Shown piece after piece: positions 21,782-34,324 of a stretch of 64,000 nt of DNA. Source of the DNA: Corythucha ciliata (lineage: Eukaryota > Arthropoda > Insecta > Hemiptera > Tingidae); NCBI GenBank assembly GCA_038030265.1, contig CM075942.1, positions 51,488,751 to 51,552,750 on the forward strand, read 5' to 3'. Below the pieces are notes generated by a model. That model was not told the origin of the DNA. It saw only the letters and a list, made by a program, of their open reading frames with translations, and searched no databases. Each line of letters starts with the position of its first letter. Position 1 is the stretch's first letter. The position numbers and the translations under genes were made by a program.

Positions 21782-22107
21782 AAAAGTTTTGTTCCGACAG
21801 CAGCCTGTCGGGAAAAGTGCATTTCATTCATGCGACAATCGAGTCAAACCTCATAAGTTAGAACGATATCAATCAATTATGAATGAAATTTAGGCCGGGA
21901 TAAAGATTTTAATTGCAAATAACTCCTCTAAGAAGAGTCCACCTTTCCATGTCGTATAGGCAACCAAACCGACTCTGTTTCATTTTCATCATTTTGTTCC
22001 CCCTCAGTTGGTGCCAAAAAAGGGGCCTGCGGTAAAAAGAAACACGATTTTATGATTTTGACTTTCTATACCACGGCCGACGGTTTTGTCGGAACAAAAC
22101 TTTTTTT
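21782..22107. mobile_element. MITE with TTTTGTTCCGACA ends, ~326 bp
   Basis: Left AAAAAGTTTTGTTCCGACA and right TGTCGGAACAAAACTTTTTT are inverted copies. Subterminal cctgtcgg and ccgacgg motifs add symmetry. No ORF is recognised. Confidence 0.6.
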
Positions 22108-24543
22108 TGTTTTGATAGTGATTGATAAAATCAAATTATTTTTTTTGTTATACATATAAAAATTAGGTAATTGACTATGATGTCTGTACTTTTACGGAGC
22201 TTCCCTCTCTTTTTCTTTGGACGAAGCCAACACTTTGGTCTCCATAGGTTTTTCGGCCCGACCTGATTAAAAAAAACACGGGAGAAATGATGAATCCGAT
22301 AATTATGCGCCATTTAACTTACACTTATACACGCACCTCTGCAATTTGGAGTTTTGAATTTCCGTAGAGATCTTGAAAACGTCGGAAATGTATTCACAAA
22401 GCTCCCAGTTTGTTATGGTCGCGGCAGATTATTTGAATCGGCCTTTCAAATTCCACCTGGGTCATTTATGATCTCTAATGGGACAAATATAAGTGTAATA
22501 AAACAACGTTTTAACGAAGTAATCGTGAAGTAATCGTTCGCAGATGAAATGTCTCACCTTTTTTATGGATTGAACGAAGAACTCGCCTCGAAGAAAGTAA
22601 ACACGAGCCCGCACAAGTCACACGGATAACATAATAAACCAAAAAATAAACAAACACGTATGTGAGAGGTTGATGAGTGAGAAAACATGCCGCCCCAATG
22701 CTTCAGAAGTGTATGTAGTACTGTAGTAGCCTCGTGCAAGCTCTGGTACGTCACACTAGGGCTGAGGTAGGTAGTTACCCCCTCGAACCCTGTCCATACA
22801 TAAAATTATAATATTTTAAATATATTGCATTCATTTTTATGGTGAAAAAGGATGCCATTCGCGTTATTTTACCGAATTTTACAATAAAAAAGCGTCAGAG
22901 ACCAAAATTTCTGATACGTGCACCTTCCTCATTGTTCCTTCACAGCATATGAAGCTCCTCACTTCCTTGTATAGGGATAGGTACAGCAACCCGTGTTTGT
23001 GTACACTTACTCATAACGAATGAACGGGTTTTCTAATTACTAAAACGGGAGGCATCCGAAATTTTCAGCCCTAAGGGCTCATGAGAATTTAAGCCGCACT
23101 CCCTTCGCTTTTAATTACGTTATATATTGAAACTCCATATCCTTCCAAGCGTGGCGTGAGCTTATATTAATTTGATCGTCTCAATTCAGTGAGATTCGCG
23201 AATCCTCGGTTAGTCTCGAAATTAATGTATTCATATCAATATCTAACCCCACCACTCCTCCCTAGTAATTTATTTACTGAACCTCTCCTTCAGCAACAGT
23301 CTTCAATCAAGTATAAGATTTAGTTTCATTGGGAGTTTTCTGAACTTTTTTTTTTTCACAGTATTTGTGTGATTAAGGGGGGAGGATTGAAGTACATAAA
23401 TAGGTAAAGTGAAATAATGACCTCACGAGATGTACCCGTCAGATTCCTGTCCTTCTTTCTTGGGTGTGAGTAATATCCATAATGTTTACCCTAATCCAGA
23501 CGAGGCACGCGATTGCTGATGGCCTGATAATTATAGACGCGCCGCTGTCCCACTTATATAGGAAGGACTGTTAAGAGTTCACAAATTAACCCTCCCACAC
23601 CCCCTCCATACGGCACTTCCTACCAAACAGGTAAAAATTACATTGGCTTCCTGTAATTTCGAATTAGTCATACACCTATCTAGCATTTTTTCCCCTTCCT
23701 TTACTTTTTCCAATTGGATTAATCCCTCCTTCATTTTCACTCCGTCTCTTCCCCCTCTCAAGGGCTCACCTCTCCACCATCACCATCTTTTTCATAACTG
23801 TTCGTCACTAATACCAATACCCCCCTTTTTTCCTCCAACACGAGACCCGCTCCTCGCGCGTTGTTTGACACGGGCATACTTTTATTGCCGAATTGATGGA
23901 TCAGGCCTTAAAGAGGCGATAAGACGGCAAAGAATCAGCCAGTCATTGATTTAAAATCCAATAAAACCCTTATACCCCCAAAACCCCTCAGCACCGTCAC
24001 TGTAATCACTGATCCATTACGAGTCCATCGAAGGGATTATAGAAGGGGGGATACTCCTCGAGGCGGCGGTGGTGGGGGAGGCACTTCAAAATGAGATTCT
24101 CTCTTTCTCACTCACTCTCGTTCTCCCTATGTACCAATTTCGAGTTATTTTCTTGATGACTTCTCGCATGTCATTTCCATACGGGGAATGCTTTTTTCCT
24201 TCATCTTGTTGATTATATTATTACTGAAAAAAATCGGATTGGACAGCTTGTGCCATTCATTTTCTTGTACAACTTCCATATTCCTCTCATCATCTCATTA
24301 CAGGCTCCTCAAAAAATAACTGAACGATGAATTATAATTATGTAGTTTCAGCTGGAGGAGGCTATTCTTGATAAAAATAAATGACGAATCGGTACAATTA
24401 GCCTTGGATCGTGAGGGTGAGTTAACCGTGAATTTAATGGCGTTGTTCTAATGGACGATCTCCAAAATTAATTGGTGTACATTTGCATGAAGTATGAAAA
24501 ACCCACCACAAAAAGAATCCCTATGCCCTCGGTCCGCCTTCGG
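22108..24543. other. 2.4-kb stretch without a recognised gene
   Basis: This is AT-rich sequence. The short ORFs have no domain, and there is no conserved promoter followed by a coding exon. Confidence 0.5.
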
Positions 24544-24799
24544 TCAAAAAGCAGCTTTTTCCTCTTCAGAAACTGGATCTTGTTCTTTTGATAACCGCGC
24601 AAGTTTGTCTCTTTCCAAAGTGTTTTTCCACCACAGAAACTTATTGGGGGAACGTTGTTGCTTCGCGAAGTCATCGATTTCGGTCGATTTTTTCGACTTC
24701 AGACTGGGCCTGGGAGTTTCCTCGTGCGTCAAGGCTTTCTCTCGGACTTCAGAGTATTGTGTGTGTGGCTGCCGTGTGCGGAGCCATTCTTGCGGCCCC
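24544..24799 (-). CDS. Probable coding exon of an unidentified gene (84 aa)
   Basis: On the minus strand a candidate acceptor (cgttttcag) is followed by 1 nt plus 84 codons to TGA. The peptide starts GPQEWLRTRQPHTQYSEVRE and ends SKEQDPVSEEEKAAF. It is strongly charged and hydrophilic, as in an intracellular protein, and codon choice looks coding. After the TGA the frame stays open for a while, so the stop may be a disabling mutation. No family was recognised, and no partner exon was found upstream. Confidence 0.4.
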
Positions 24800-24807
24800 C
24801 TGAAAAC

Positions 24808-26055
24808 GTGCGTGCAAGTGGCTAAAATACAGGGTGGAAGGGTATGAGTGTAAAGAAAAAAAATGGGTAAGATTAGACCTCATTTGCGATCGAAAGCACC
24901 CTATAACCCATGATCCGAAAATCAAAACCCTTCGAGATATGATTTTTCTAGCATCTTTTTAGGATAACATCATTTTCCTGGACCAAATGAGAGTAACTCT
25001 ATACCCAGCTGACATTCTACAACTTTTGACGATGGATTCGGGAAGAACACACTCTTTCCTGTCAGAACTATCTAATTTCGACAAAAAATAACTGTTTCTG
25101 TGTCCTCGGCAGCTCCTCAAAGTTTTACGAAACAGGACTTTGTATTTTCTCAATGAAAGTCAATCTCTACTTGTCCATACTAAATCTCCGCCTATCGACT
25201 TTCGATGGATCGGAAAAGCTTCTTCAACGTGTCCCTTTCAAAATTAATCATGAGCATTTGTTTAATCGAACGGCACGAACGGTCTTTTCTATCGTTCATC
25301 AGTGGTTGAAAGACGGAACTTCCCCATCCATCACCAGTGCCATGTCAGTAATCGCCACCACTGGTTGCTGGGGTCATTTTTTGGACGCTGAATAATGTAA
25401 ACTTTGAAGGTGTGGTACAGCGGTACCAACATTCTTGATATTGATAGATGGCTTTGAAAGTGAGATGGGAAGTGTTGCAACCAGAGCAGAGAGTGCGGAT
25501 GATATCAAGGCTGCCCGTCCTATACCCAAGCAGAACGACTCGGCTACCCCTCCCCGTCGCCCTAGACATAACGGACAATCAATGAGCCACAAATCATGAT
25601 TTACACATAATATCCACGAAATTTAGGGTTTCAAAGAGCTAAACCCGCGTTTTATTTTTCTTCAGTGTCAAACCTGCGGAATCGGGGATGGGCGCACGGG
25701 TCATGATCAGCTTCGATAAACAGTAATAACATAACTATTCCTGGTTGTCCCGTTCATGTAAGCTAGTTTCTTCATTGGAAGCTTGCTGCAAATGAGTTTT
25801 TTTTTTCAACAACTCAGTCTTAATCATAATGCCTTTGTAGGCATCAAAATTACGTAAAATGGAACTTAAGTGACTACGCTGGGGGACTATCGAAGGAAGG
25901 ATCGCCGTCGTTATCCTTGCCCGTGAGTGTCCAATCGCTCAACATTAATTTGACATCGTGTCATCAGTAAAAATCGGTCAACTTATTTCAATCATAGTGT
26001 CCTTATTTCTAGTACAAAGTTTCATTAGTGGCAATTCGACGGACGCCCCCGTCAT
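24808..26055. other. Stretch without a supported gene
   Basis: A tacagggtgg motif at 24829-24838 matches the end of the 54.5-kb foldback, so a degraded copy end may start here. The overlapping minus ORFs at 25345-25592 have no recognisable domain. Confidence 0.45.
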
Positions 26056-26061
26056 TTCCCG

Positions 26062-26230
26062 GTGACGTCGAGCTTGGGTGTTGTAATTTACCTCGTGGAC
26101 GTGGTGAGTGCATACACACAAGAGGAATTTCGCGATTTGAAATCACTTGAACCGCAACACGTCGACAGAAGTGGCTTAGTTAGTACTTCGGGAGTTCGGA
26201 ATGCTGGAGACAATAAAGACGTTGTGATGA
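26062..26230 (+). pseudogene. Fragment homologous to the 46.9-kb SWIM/YqaJ-type gene piece
   Basis: The frame VIYLVDVVSAYTQEEF then KSLE, SGLV and NKDVVMTRV aligns with VNYLVFGVSAYTMEQF, KTLE, SGFV and NFIVVTGKV encoded on the minus strand at 46931-47122. From memory, this pattern is typical of insect multicopy proteins with a SWIM zinc finger and a YqaJ-like exonuclease domain; the zinc finger itself is not present here. The fragment is about 55 codons with no start codon of its own, so it is treated as a relic. Confidence 0.45.
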
Positions 26231-28680
26231 CAAGAGTGAGTTTGATGTCGAGAAAGGAAAGATCACTCCCACTAAAAATGTTTTATTTCGTGACCGCGGT
26301 TTAAGCTTAACGCCATCTTCAAACGAGTCAACGAAAAATTAATAACTCCTATTACAATCACCTATTATCATGAATATTTCGAATGAGCCAACCCCACCAT
26401 GATTGTGCATGACCAATGAAGGCCATGCCTCAATGCGTCATGGCGTTGGTGCGTCACCAAATAAATTGATTTGGTTCCACTTCTAGCGCGGAAATGAAAT
26501 GCAAAAGAGCTTTGTTATTCACGTTTTTCCGACCAAAAACTGCGAAATGCTAGCACAAATACATATACATTGACATTTCCAGGCGGAAAACATAGCGTAC
26601 TCTGTTAGATTGTCTCAACCTTCAATTTCATCGTATAAGTATTCGTTTTTGAAGGGAAGAAAGGGGTAGGCTGACAGGAAAAGCAGCCATCTAAATTCAA
26701 AACTTTACCGGTAATTGAAAAGTAACTGGGGAGGGTTTTTTTGGGCATAATCTCGGAGTACTCGCAATAAAAAGTTCCATCCTATTCGACTTTATATATT
26801 TCTTGTCACTCCAGTAAGAAAAAAAAAGGTTAGGAATTTGATTATCTTCGGTTAACTCTCCTCTCCCTACACGTTTTCGCAGGAAAACTCATACTTTAGT
26901 TTTCATACTCTGGAAAACTCTTTAGATTCTACGTCAGTGAGCCCCTCTCCACTTCTACAACACAACCGTTTGTTTGTAGCGCCCTTACTACTCAAGTTCT
27001 ACGACGTGCGATCAATCACGAAGAAAATGCGAACATTTTGAAATGCCTTGCTGTACGATCACATCAGGTAATACAAAATCATCGCCGTAAATGATTCTAC
27101 CACCCGGTAAAATTTTGAGAGCCGATAATCGGCGTTCATTGCTATAACGAAGAGAGGCTGGTTATCCACTCCCTAATCCCTCAGGGGATTCAAGACCCCT
27201 CAACGAAGAAGCTTACGAGTTTGAGTGTTGGCGTGAGCAGAATTTTAGAAGGAGTTTCGTCCTTTGAGTATTGATTCGAGGACAGGTTCGAAGGGTAGAA
27301 ATGTTCCTTAAAGCACAAATTCTTACCTTCCTGGATGGTTTGAACTCAACTTTATGTATGAAGAAAGGAGTAGCTTCTTTGCTTTCTATTCCTTGTTTTA
27401 ATTGCTATTAAGGTTTCCATAGAGAGAGAGCGAGGTACTTATTACAAATTGAATACCTAGATGAAAAGCTTAACTTTTACCCTTCTTGCCTCGACATCCC
27501 ACTTCCACCGAACCACCCTATTATCTGCTTCTAATTATCGTTTGAAGCAGTTACCATCAAGCTTTCGGGGCGGAGAATTATGTCTGTTCATTCAGCTCGC
27601 CAACATAATATCCTTCCCATTCCATTTTGTATTCATACTTATGAAAAGGCGCGAAAATGGCTGAAACCGTACAGAGTTGGGGAGTTTTTCAAATTGTGTC
27701 ACTTGGCAAAGGTGAAAACCCTTCAAATGTGTTCCTCCTATGGAAATATATGTCGTTAGTCTTATAAGAGTTGAGCGGAAAACGTATAATCCTCAGCATG
27801 AGCAAATTTTAACAGGAAAGGAGCTAAAACTTTTCGCGTTAAAGAAACAATGAAGAGAGAGGCCTTTCCCTTCTAACTTTATCTTGTCTTCGGTGAAAAA
27901 TAAAACACAACGCCGAGAATTAATTATCGTTCCGTTCAACATTGTTGGTGTAGATGGGTGGGAAGGGTGGCACTAAGTTAAGAGAAAACATCGTGGGGGT
28001 TGCGTGACGGCTTATCAAAGAGTTCTTCTTTGCACACACTCACGCACCAGACTGATTTCTCTTTTCGAAGATAGTCATCTAAACACATTTGTCTACAAAG
28101 AAGAACAAATGACGTTGACATTGATAAGAATGAGGAGGGGTGTGTAGAAACAATTTTACCTCAATCTGCGTGCCTCCTCTTCACCATCAACTTTTTGTTT
28201 AGAAGTGCAACTTTTCTATTTCTTTTCACTGAAAAACACTTCTTTGCACTTTAAATAGCAAGTCTCTTTGTTCACCAAACACACTCTTTTTTTCTCTCTC
28301 TCTCTTCTTTATATCCAAGGGAAACCCCCCGCGGCTGAGGATAAAGTAGTGTAATGGGATGGGTGAAATCTTCAGCTCGAGGGCCTTCGCCTTTTCGCGC
28401 CCTCAGCCCTAAGAATTATATTCTTTCTTTTGATTAAATTTCCTTCTTCTTTTCGGCATTCTCCTCTCCCTGTTCCTCCGGTATGTCAATAAATTAATTG
28501 TTTAGCCCGAAAATATCTTCTTATTTTTTTTCATTTTCTGGCCTCTAGCTTCCTTCCATCCTTCCGGTCCACGAACTTATTATTTTTCCTTAAGAAAACA
28601 CTGTTGCTGTCTTGCAATTCGCTGCCAACGCAAACATTTGCTTCAGTTTGAATAAATAGGAAAAGTTGTAGACATTAGGC
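26231..28680. other. 2.4-kb stretch without a recognised gene
   Basis: AT-rich sequence with pyrimidine tracts (28200-28320) and no supported ORF. Confidence 0.5.
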
Positions 28681-28721
28681 AAGCCTAGCTGTGTGCTCTC
28701 ACATAGACAGTTTTACAATTT

Positions 28722-28727
28722 TTTATT
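28722..28727 (-). terminator. Poly(A) signal of the 29-kb gene
   Basis: AATAAA on the minus strand lies 58 bp after the stop codon. Confidence 0.65.
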
Positions 28728-28784
28728 ACATCGGTTTCATTCAATATGAGTTAACACGTACATTTTGAAAAATTATTTGGTGTT

Positions 28785-28994
28785 CTACCAGGAATTTAAG
28801 TAATTAAATCGAGGAGCTAGATACGTGGGATCGTAAAACGACGGTGCCACCCGAGCAAATCCCACGAAAGATTTATGAACGATGGGTCCAGCAGCGGTGG
28901 GATAGCCAATCTGTTGTTGATGTTGAGGCTCAAAACGTGGGGTTGCTGCAGCCATCAAAGATTGTTGTTGTTGATGCTGCTGCTGCGGTTGGGT

Positions 28995-29044
<50 letters not shown>

Positions 29045-29656
29045 GCTGCTGCTGTTGTTGAATATGCTGCTGGTCCTGTGGTTGCATGGTACTGGCCGTC
29101 TTTTGCTGAAGACTCTCACGGTCTTCCTTGCGGACGATCGCCCTAAAACCGTGAATCGGATCCGCTCTATATTCGACAGTGCGGCGTGAACCATCGGGTT
29201 CCATAAGTGAGTAACTTCCGTGAACGGTGTCACCGTTACGAGACTCCATTTGCATTTTCGAATCACCAGTGATTGAGTCACGAACACCGTACGCGAAGTT
29301 GTAGTGATCATTTGCATTGGTCCCCGCCTCTTTTCTGTCGCTCTCTTCAACGATCGGTGCTGGAGACTGAGTTGTGTCCATGGTTGGTGGTGCGGCAGTG
29401 CCTTGCTGAACAGGATGCTGCGGGTAGTCACTGATGTAGTGGAGAGCGGCCTTGTTGATCGGTATTATCGTGTAACGAGCATTACCGTTGTCATAATTAA
29501 AAAAATCAGATCTTGTTAAAATTTGACCCTTAATCACGACCACAACAGCCAATAGCACAGCAAAGTTCTATACGTTTTAAAAAACAAACAAAAAAGCTGT
29601 GATTTATGCATCTAATTCACTGAATCGCGGCAAAAAAAACTCACCTCAACAGCCAT
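28785..29656 (-). CDS. Divergent RR-2 cuticular protein with polyglutamine tail, 264 aa
   Basis: This encodes a secreted chitin-binding cuticle protein. Exons are 29645-29656 (MAVE) and 28785-29567; the 77-bp phase-0 intron is 29568-29644. The joined N-terminus [19 protein letters not shown] is a signal peptide. Residues 20-90 are unlike the other window genes: polar, with no HAP repeats. The RR-2-like domain at about residues 91-153 reads [57 protein letters not shown]. It departs from its neighbours at RNGD (RDGD elsewhere), VEY (VDY) and FRAIVRK (FNAVVHK). A poly-Gln run of about 22, encoded by almost pure CAA, lies near residues 174-197, and the tail is rich in Gln, Pro and Phe. The CAA tract is likely length-polymorphic. 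Confidence 0.94.
28992..29060. repeat. CAA/TTG trinucleotide repeat coding for poly-Gln
   Basis: Nearly uninterrupted TTG units on the plus strand (CAA in the gene's sense), with a few GCT (CAG for Gln) units at the right end. The poly-Val and poly-Leu plus-strand ORFs here are its shadows. Confidence 0.9.
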
Positions 29657-29712
29657 CACCGACGAGTTGCAACCCTCAACAAATAATGCTTCACAGCTCA
29701 CCCATAACTTAA

Positions 29713-29720
29713 TTTATATA
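29713..29720 (-). promoter_or_regulatory. TATA box of the 29-kb cuticle gene
   Basis: TATATAAA on the minus strand lies 57-64 bp before the ATG, the same spacing as in the other cuticle genes. Confidence 0.7.
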
Positions 29721-29985
29721 CGAGTACAGAAAACCAGAGCTTTTCATGTTGACATTGTCCTTGCATTCAATTATCACTTCCACCTTTCACACTGTTTCGA
29801 TTATAAACGTGTCATCAGATATCCATGAAGTATAATCTTTACGTCCTTTGAGTATCACAGTACGGTCACAAATAGAGAAATTGAATCCCCTTGTTATTCA
29901 ATATCGCTTCTTTGAACGCGTTATTTTTATTTCTGTCCCGTTGATCGATATTTTCAATTTTTTAATTAAAGTAATTAGAGAGAGA

Positions 29986-30018
<33 letters not shown>

Positions 30019-31222
30019 TGAGTGAGAGAGAAGTGAGCAGAGAACTGTTTTTCCGAGCTCATAGATCATTATTTCTGTTACAGGTACGCTAATAACACGG
30101 GGGAAAAAATATTTCAAGCAAGAATTGCATTGGACTTTTTATTCTACAGCGAGGAGGGGGCGAAAATGTGAAATAGGGAAAAGAGAGAGACAAAAAACGT
30201 TGAGCTATCATTCAAAAGAGACCTGTAAAAAAAAAGTATAAATGACTTTTCTGACGCGACCCATTAAAATAATAACTTTTGAGCGAGAAGGAGTGAGAGT
30301 GAGTGAGAGAGTGAGTGAGTGAGTGAGCCCACAGCAGGGCTTTGGGGAAATGAAGTGTCACAAAGCTTGCAGGGGTTGCTTCCTCCGATGAACTTAACAG
30401 TTTTCGGTATCAGTTATATTTCCTCTCTTGCTTCGTCCTTTGGAAATTCGTTTAAATAAAAAAAAGGTCGGAATGAGGGATCTCGCCAAAGTATGACGGC
30501 TTGCCATTCATTAAATCTGCTTCACTGAATCACTGAATGCGATCAACTAATTTAATTGGTGCAAATATCAGCGGTAGAAATGCAATGATAGGGGGGGTGG
30601 TGATACTCGAGTGAGTAGCTCTCTGGTGTCACCGAAATATCGCCCCTCCTGTCGAAATGATCGGACAATATTGGTACGTTGATGGATTCAAACACACAGT
30701 GCGTAATTCGAGCGAAATACAACTTTAATTGGATTTCTGGGTGGTCTCGATCCAATAAATGAGATAACAAACTCTGTACAATGACGATAATGTCAAAAGT
30801 TTGAAATGTCAATTGCGTGTTCACTCGGCGCGAGCTGTATATTTTGTGTGCTGCACCTTACCCACCCACCCTTATCACCGGAGATTGGTTTTTATCTAAC
30901 GAATCAAGCCATTTCGTATTTTGGGATCGACACAATTTTCAAACGAATTCTATTTTTTGTTTAAATGTCAACGGTAAAGGTAATTAGAAAGTGTCATACA
31001 GGCGCTATAGGTATTCCTCACTGATGAATGTCTGACATGCAGTTGTAGCCTCATGAAGTCAGTTTCTGAATGAGATTTGAATTATACATAGATTACTATA
31101 GTCCGGGAGCCCACCGTATGAAAAATCCGGGTCATTTGATCGTGTCTGGTACCCGCACAGGACGTCTGGATAGGAGATGAAACTTCTGAGATCGGCAGAC
31201 ATTTTCCGTGGGACAGGGGCTA
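29721..31222. other. 1.5-kb stretch without a recognised gene
   Basis: The stretch holds a GA microsatellite (29977-30031) and GAGT repeats (30285-30330). The 30552-30824 minus ORF is unsupported. Confidence 0.5.
29977..30031. repeat. (AG)n microsatellite
   Basis: Interrupted AG/GAGT dinucleotide run of about 55 bp. A related GAGT-rich run follows at 30285-30330. Confidence 0.9.
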
Positions 31223-31512
31223 ACAACTAGCTGTTGGCAAACACACTTTTGGATGGTTTAAAAACGACCAGCGAGAGTAAAAAGCGTTACCGACGACCAA
31301 TACGTTACGAAACCAACAAAGTCATCCAATTTCATAGTAGATAGCGCACCGAAATGTGAAATTTCGAGACTTACTGTTAGCTAAGACTTCATTCGATAAT
31401 TGGATGGCAATGGTGGTTTCCTAGTTAACTCTTTGCGAAGAACCACTTTTTACACTTGTCAGCCGTTTTCAATCGGCTTAAAGGTGTAGTTGCCAACAAC
31501 TAGATCTGTTGG
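31223..31512. mobile_element. MITE-like element with CTGTTGGCAA ends
   Basis: Left gctaacaactagctgttggc is mirrored by right gttgccaacaactag plus atctgttggc. The interior is about 240 bp with no ORF of note. The ends are themselves partly palindromic. The class is unknown. Confidence 0.5.
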
Positions 31513-31954
31513 CTCAACACAGGTAGCTCTGCCGAAGGCCCAGTGCACACTTGCGTTTCTCCAAGCTGCGGCGGCACTGCTCTGGTGGTCTGTATTGTCT
31601 TAAAATACATTAGTTGCTATGAAGCAATGCACAAATGCGGTTGTTCTAGTCGTGGCACCGCTTTCAAGTAAGTAGTTGGAGGGAACTCGAATTTCAAAAT
31701 TTATATCGAATCGATTGAAGCTCTTTACACTTTTTAGAAATGAATTGGCGATTGTAGCTAAGGAAGACGCTGTCTGCTGTCTGCCGGTCATAGAGAAACT
31801 AGTGATACCGATAGTGTAAGCGGTATGTTAAATTTTGTATTATTTTCACGTCTTTTTCATTCTTTTTTTGCCATTACAAATCGTGGAAAAGTGTGTACAT
31901 TTATTAATTACGCTAAGGTCGACTAATAGGGCTCGGTATTACATTAGTGCGAGT

Positions 31955-32592
31955 TGTTAATAAGGGGGTCACTGGTTACTCAAGAATATGATGGAAATGC
32001 ACTTCACGCGAGCGTACGCGGCGCGACGGGGGAGTCCGACCTACGGGAACCACTCAACAACAGAGTCAACGGAGCCACAGCGAACGGCCGGAGACCGGCG
32101 ATCAGCAATTGGATGGCGTCGGGGAACAACAGAGAAAAGACCGGTGCTCGTTCGTTTTCTCATGTTGCCCCCTGAAACGTCCTTCTTCCTCACGGTTTTA
32201 TCCTTTGCTAGCGTAGCCGCCGACGAGACGACTTTCCCCGAGCTCGGGTGCAGGCCCAAAAACTCCCGGTCTCAGCGCTTTCTTTTTTGTTTCGCCCTTT
32301 CTTCTTCCCACTTTTTGACTACCGAAGTTCCTCGCAATGCGGGTCCTCTCACTCGTTCATTTCGGCTGGATCACCAATAATTACGACAAAGGAGGATTAT
32401 TTGTTTACCTATCTCTCATATCGTGCCTTGTTCTATTCCATTCAAGGTTCGAGGCGCTTACTTACTATACCTACTGTATATTTTCGTGCTTATTTTTATA
32501 CTTTTTATTAATTAATAAAGTTTACCCGAGAACCTCGTCTCGACTATACCCTTCAATATCAGCATTCCTTCGGTATTGGTGTGATCCATAAC
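31955..32592 (+). other. GC-richer block resembling a solo LTR
   Basis: The block starts tgttaataag, contains a GC-rich middle, an AATAAA at 32514-32519 and ends near ccataac. The composition contrasts with the surroundings. No matching second LTR and no certain target duplication are seen, so the call is tentative. The ORFs at 31988-32380 have no recognisable domain. Confidence 0.2.
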
Positions 32593-33235
32593 TTGTATCT
32601 GTCCTTGTCATTGTTAATCCCCGTACAGATACATGTGGGTATAGTTTAGAATGCCGAAAATAACCATTTAAGAGCATTTATTAGGATTATTCAAGCGCAG
32701 ACGACTGCAGGCAAAGCGCAAACATCTCCTTTGAGTCCTCTTCGTCCCGTCTAATGCCATGTTGATATGGTTAGCATCGTAGCCTTTTCTTCCATCTGTG
32801 ACATTCCGAGATTTTGATGGTGATGAATCTATATTCAAAATTAACAGTAAAAAGACGCCTCCCGAATGAACAACTTCAGAAGTAGTAAGGTCTTGAGATG
32901 GAAGGAACCGCTGATAATGAAATAACTTAACGCTCGGTCAACTGAAAAATAGGTATTTTGTGAGCTCTCGACCACCGTAAGTATAAGTTAATTGGATGGT
33001 AGCACTAACAACGAAATTATAATAATTTTGCTAGCTATAACCCAGTTCCCACGAATTCTTTTCGATTCAGTAGGTGGATTAAGTACCTACATTTCAAGAA
33101 CCTTCTTTTCCGAATTTTTAATGTGAACACGTTATATGTATTTACTCACCAAAGAATCTTGAAAACCCACCCAGATTAAGTGAGATGTGAAGTTATTTAC
33201 GAGCTCTTCAAGTTCAAACAACAATACAAACTGAG

Positions 33236-33535
33236 TTAATAAATTAATTAGTCTGATATCCGGACGACGATGGAAGGGCATAGCCCAACACGATTCGAGT
33301 TTCGAGAAAAAATGGCTCCCCGGCGGGATTTGAACCCGCAACCTCTGGATTACCAGTCCAGCACGCTGCCATTTGCGCCACGGAGACGCCTATGGGAGTC
33401 GTACTCCGAGGGATAAGCTAAGCCGAACCCCACCCAGGTCGATTGTTTCTCGAAACTCTGGGTGCTTCTCCTGATCGGTAAACCACGCCGAATTTTATCT
33501 TATCTAGAGGTTGTTAGATGGATATAATGAATAAA
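33236..33535 (-). repeat. tRNA-containing repeat, left inverted copy
   Basis: This segment is repeated in inverse at about 34535-34835. It includes a tRNA-like core (33314-33390), a T run immediately downstream of the core, and a flank with aattcggcgtggtttaccg upstream. A third, partial copy of the downstream flank lies at 34448-34520. It is probably a tRNA-derived SINE or a duplicated tRNA locus. Confidence 0.6.
33314..33390 (-). tRNA. tRNA-like sequence, anticodon GGT (Thr-type), possibly SINE-derived
   Basis: The minus strand shows an A box (TGGCGCAAATGG), a perfect 5-bp anticodon stem (CTGGA and TCCAG) around loop CTGGTAA, and a perfect T arm (GCGGG, TTCAAAT, CCCGC) with B box GGTTCAAATCC. 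A TTTTTT pol III terminator follows GGGGAGCCA. The acceptor stem is imperfect because the 5' side has two extra bases. A GGT anticodon is not expected in a eukaryotic nuclear tRNA set, so a pseudogene or SINE head is more likely than a working tRNA. Confidence 0.45.
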
Positions 33536-33540
33536 TCTGT

Positions 33541-34018
33541 CAGAACGTTTCAAACAGTCTGATCTGACCGAAACGAGACCTTTTGGAGAACCGAACTGGA
33601 CTCAGATAGTGTGCTTCTTCTGTGTCGCTCATTACGCCATTGGAGATCCGAAATAAGATTGAGCGAGTCGACAAACACAATAAATTCTTCCATTTCTCAC
33701 ATTTTCTGAGAGAAAATAATTAATTATTAATAATAATTAGTAGAGACACTACAACACGAGACAAGGCTTAAAGGAACTGTAAAGGAAGCTCGGGAGCTTC
33801 CTTAGAGTTTTCATAAGTATAACCAGCAAATAACATTCTTTGAAGGAACCACGAAGATGAAGGTGGTTTTGTGAATACAATTTTTTCATGCCTTAAAGAA
33901 CTCCTTTACAGTTCCTTAGCCAATGCGGATAAGGTTGGTTTCTGAATACAAATTCCTGCTATAAGGAGCCACAAAGGTTAAGGTCTCGTAAAGGTGCGTT
34001 TCTGAATACGGCCATAAC
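33541..34018. repeat. ~470-bp interspersed repeat, copy 1 (uninterrupted)
   Basis: The segment from cagaacgtttcaaa to gtttctgaatacggcc recurs at 58940-59600 with about 5% differences by eye. The only large difference is an insertion in the other copy at TTA (33802-33804 here). It contains short inverted motifs (ggaagctcgggagcttcc) and gtttctgaata repeats, and no ORF. This copy preserves the empty site for the 59.2-kb MITE. Confidence 0.8.
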
Positions 34019-34110
34019 TCTCAAATTGATAACAAATACCGCTTACACTATCAAGAACACTAGCGCAGCTAGTGATAGTTTCATTCGCCAATTGGCATTG
34101 GTATAGCCAA

Positions 34111-34324
34111 AGCTATAAGAATTCAAGGAGAAATTATTGAACCCTCAGCCATTTATGTTCATTCTTTAATGAATGCGCATTTCGGAGCGACCCCCGCTCC
34201 CTAATCAGCACAAATAAACAAAATGAACTCCACACTTAACAACTGAGTTGTCCGAAATGCGCATTCATTAAAAAATGAACATATGGCTGAAGGTTCAATA
34301 ATTTCTCCTTGAATTCTTCGAGCT
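34111..34324. mobile_element. 214-bp MITE with ~70-bp inverted arms
   Basis: The left arm includes aagaattcaaggagaaatta, cagccatttatgttcat and aatgcgcatttcgga. The right arm repeats all three in inverse and ends gaattcttcgagct. AGCT lies at both extremes. There is no coding content. Confidence 0.75.

Noticed and set aside
31988..32380. 130-codon ORF in a GC-richer block
   Set aside because: Three overlapping frames are open at once because of GC content; no domain is recognisable, and a solo LTR is a simpler explanation.
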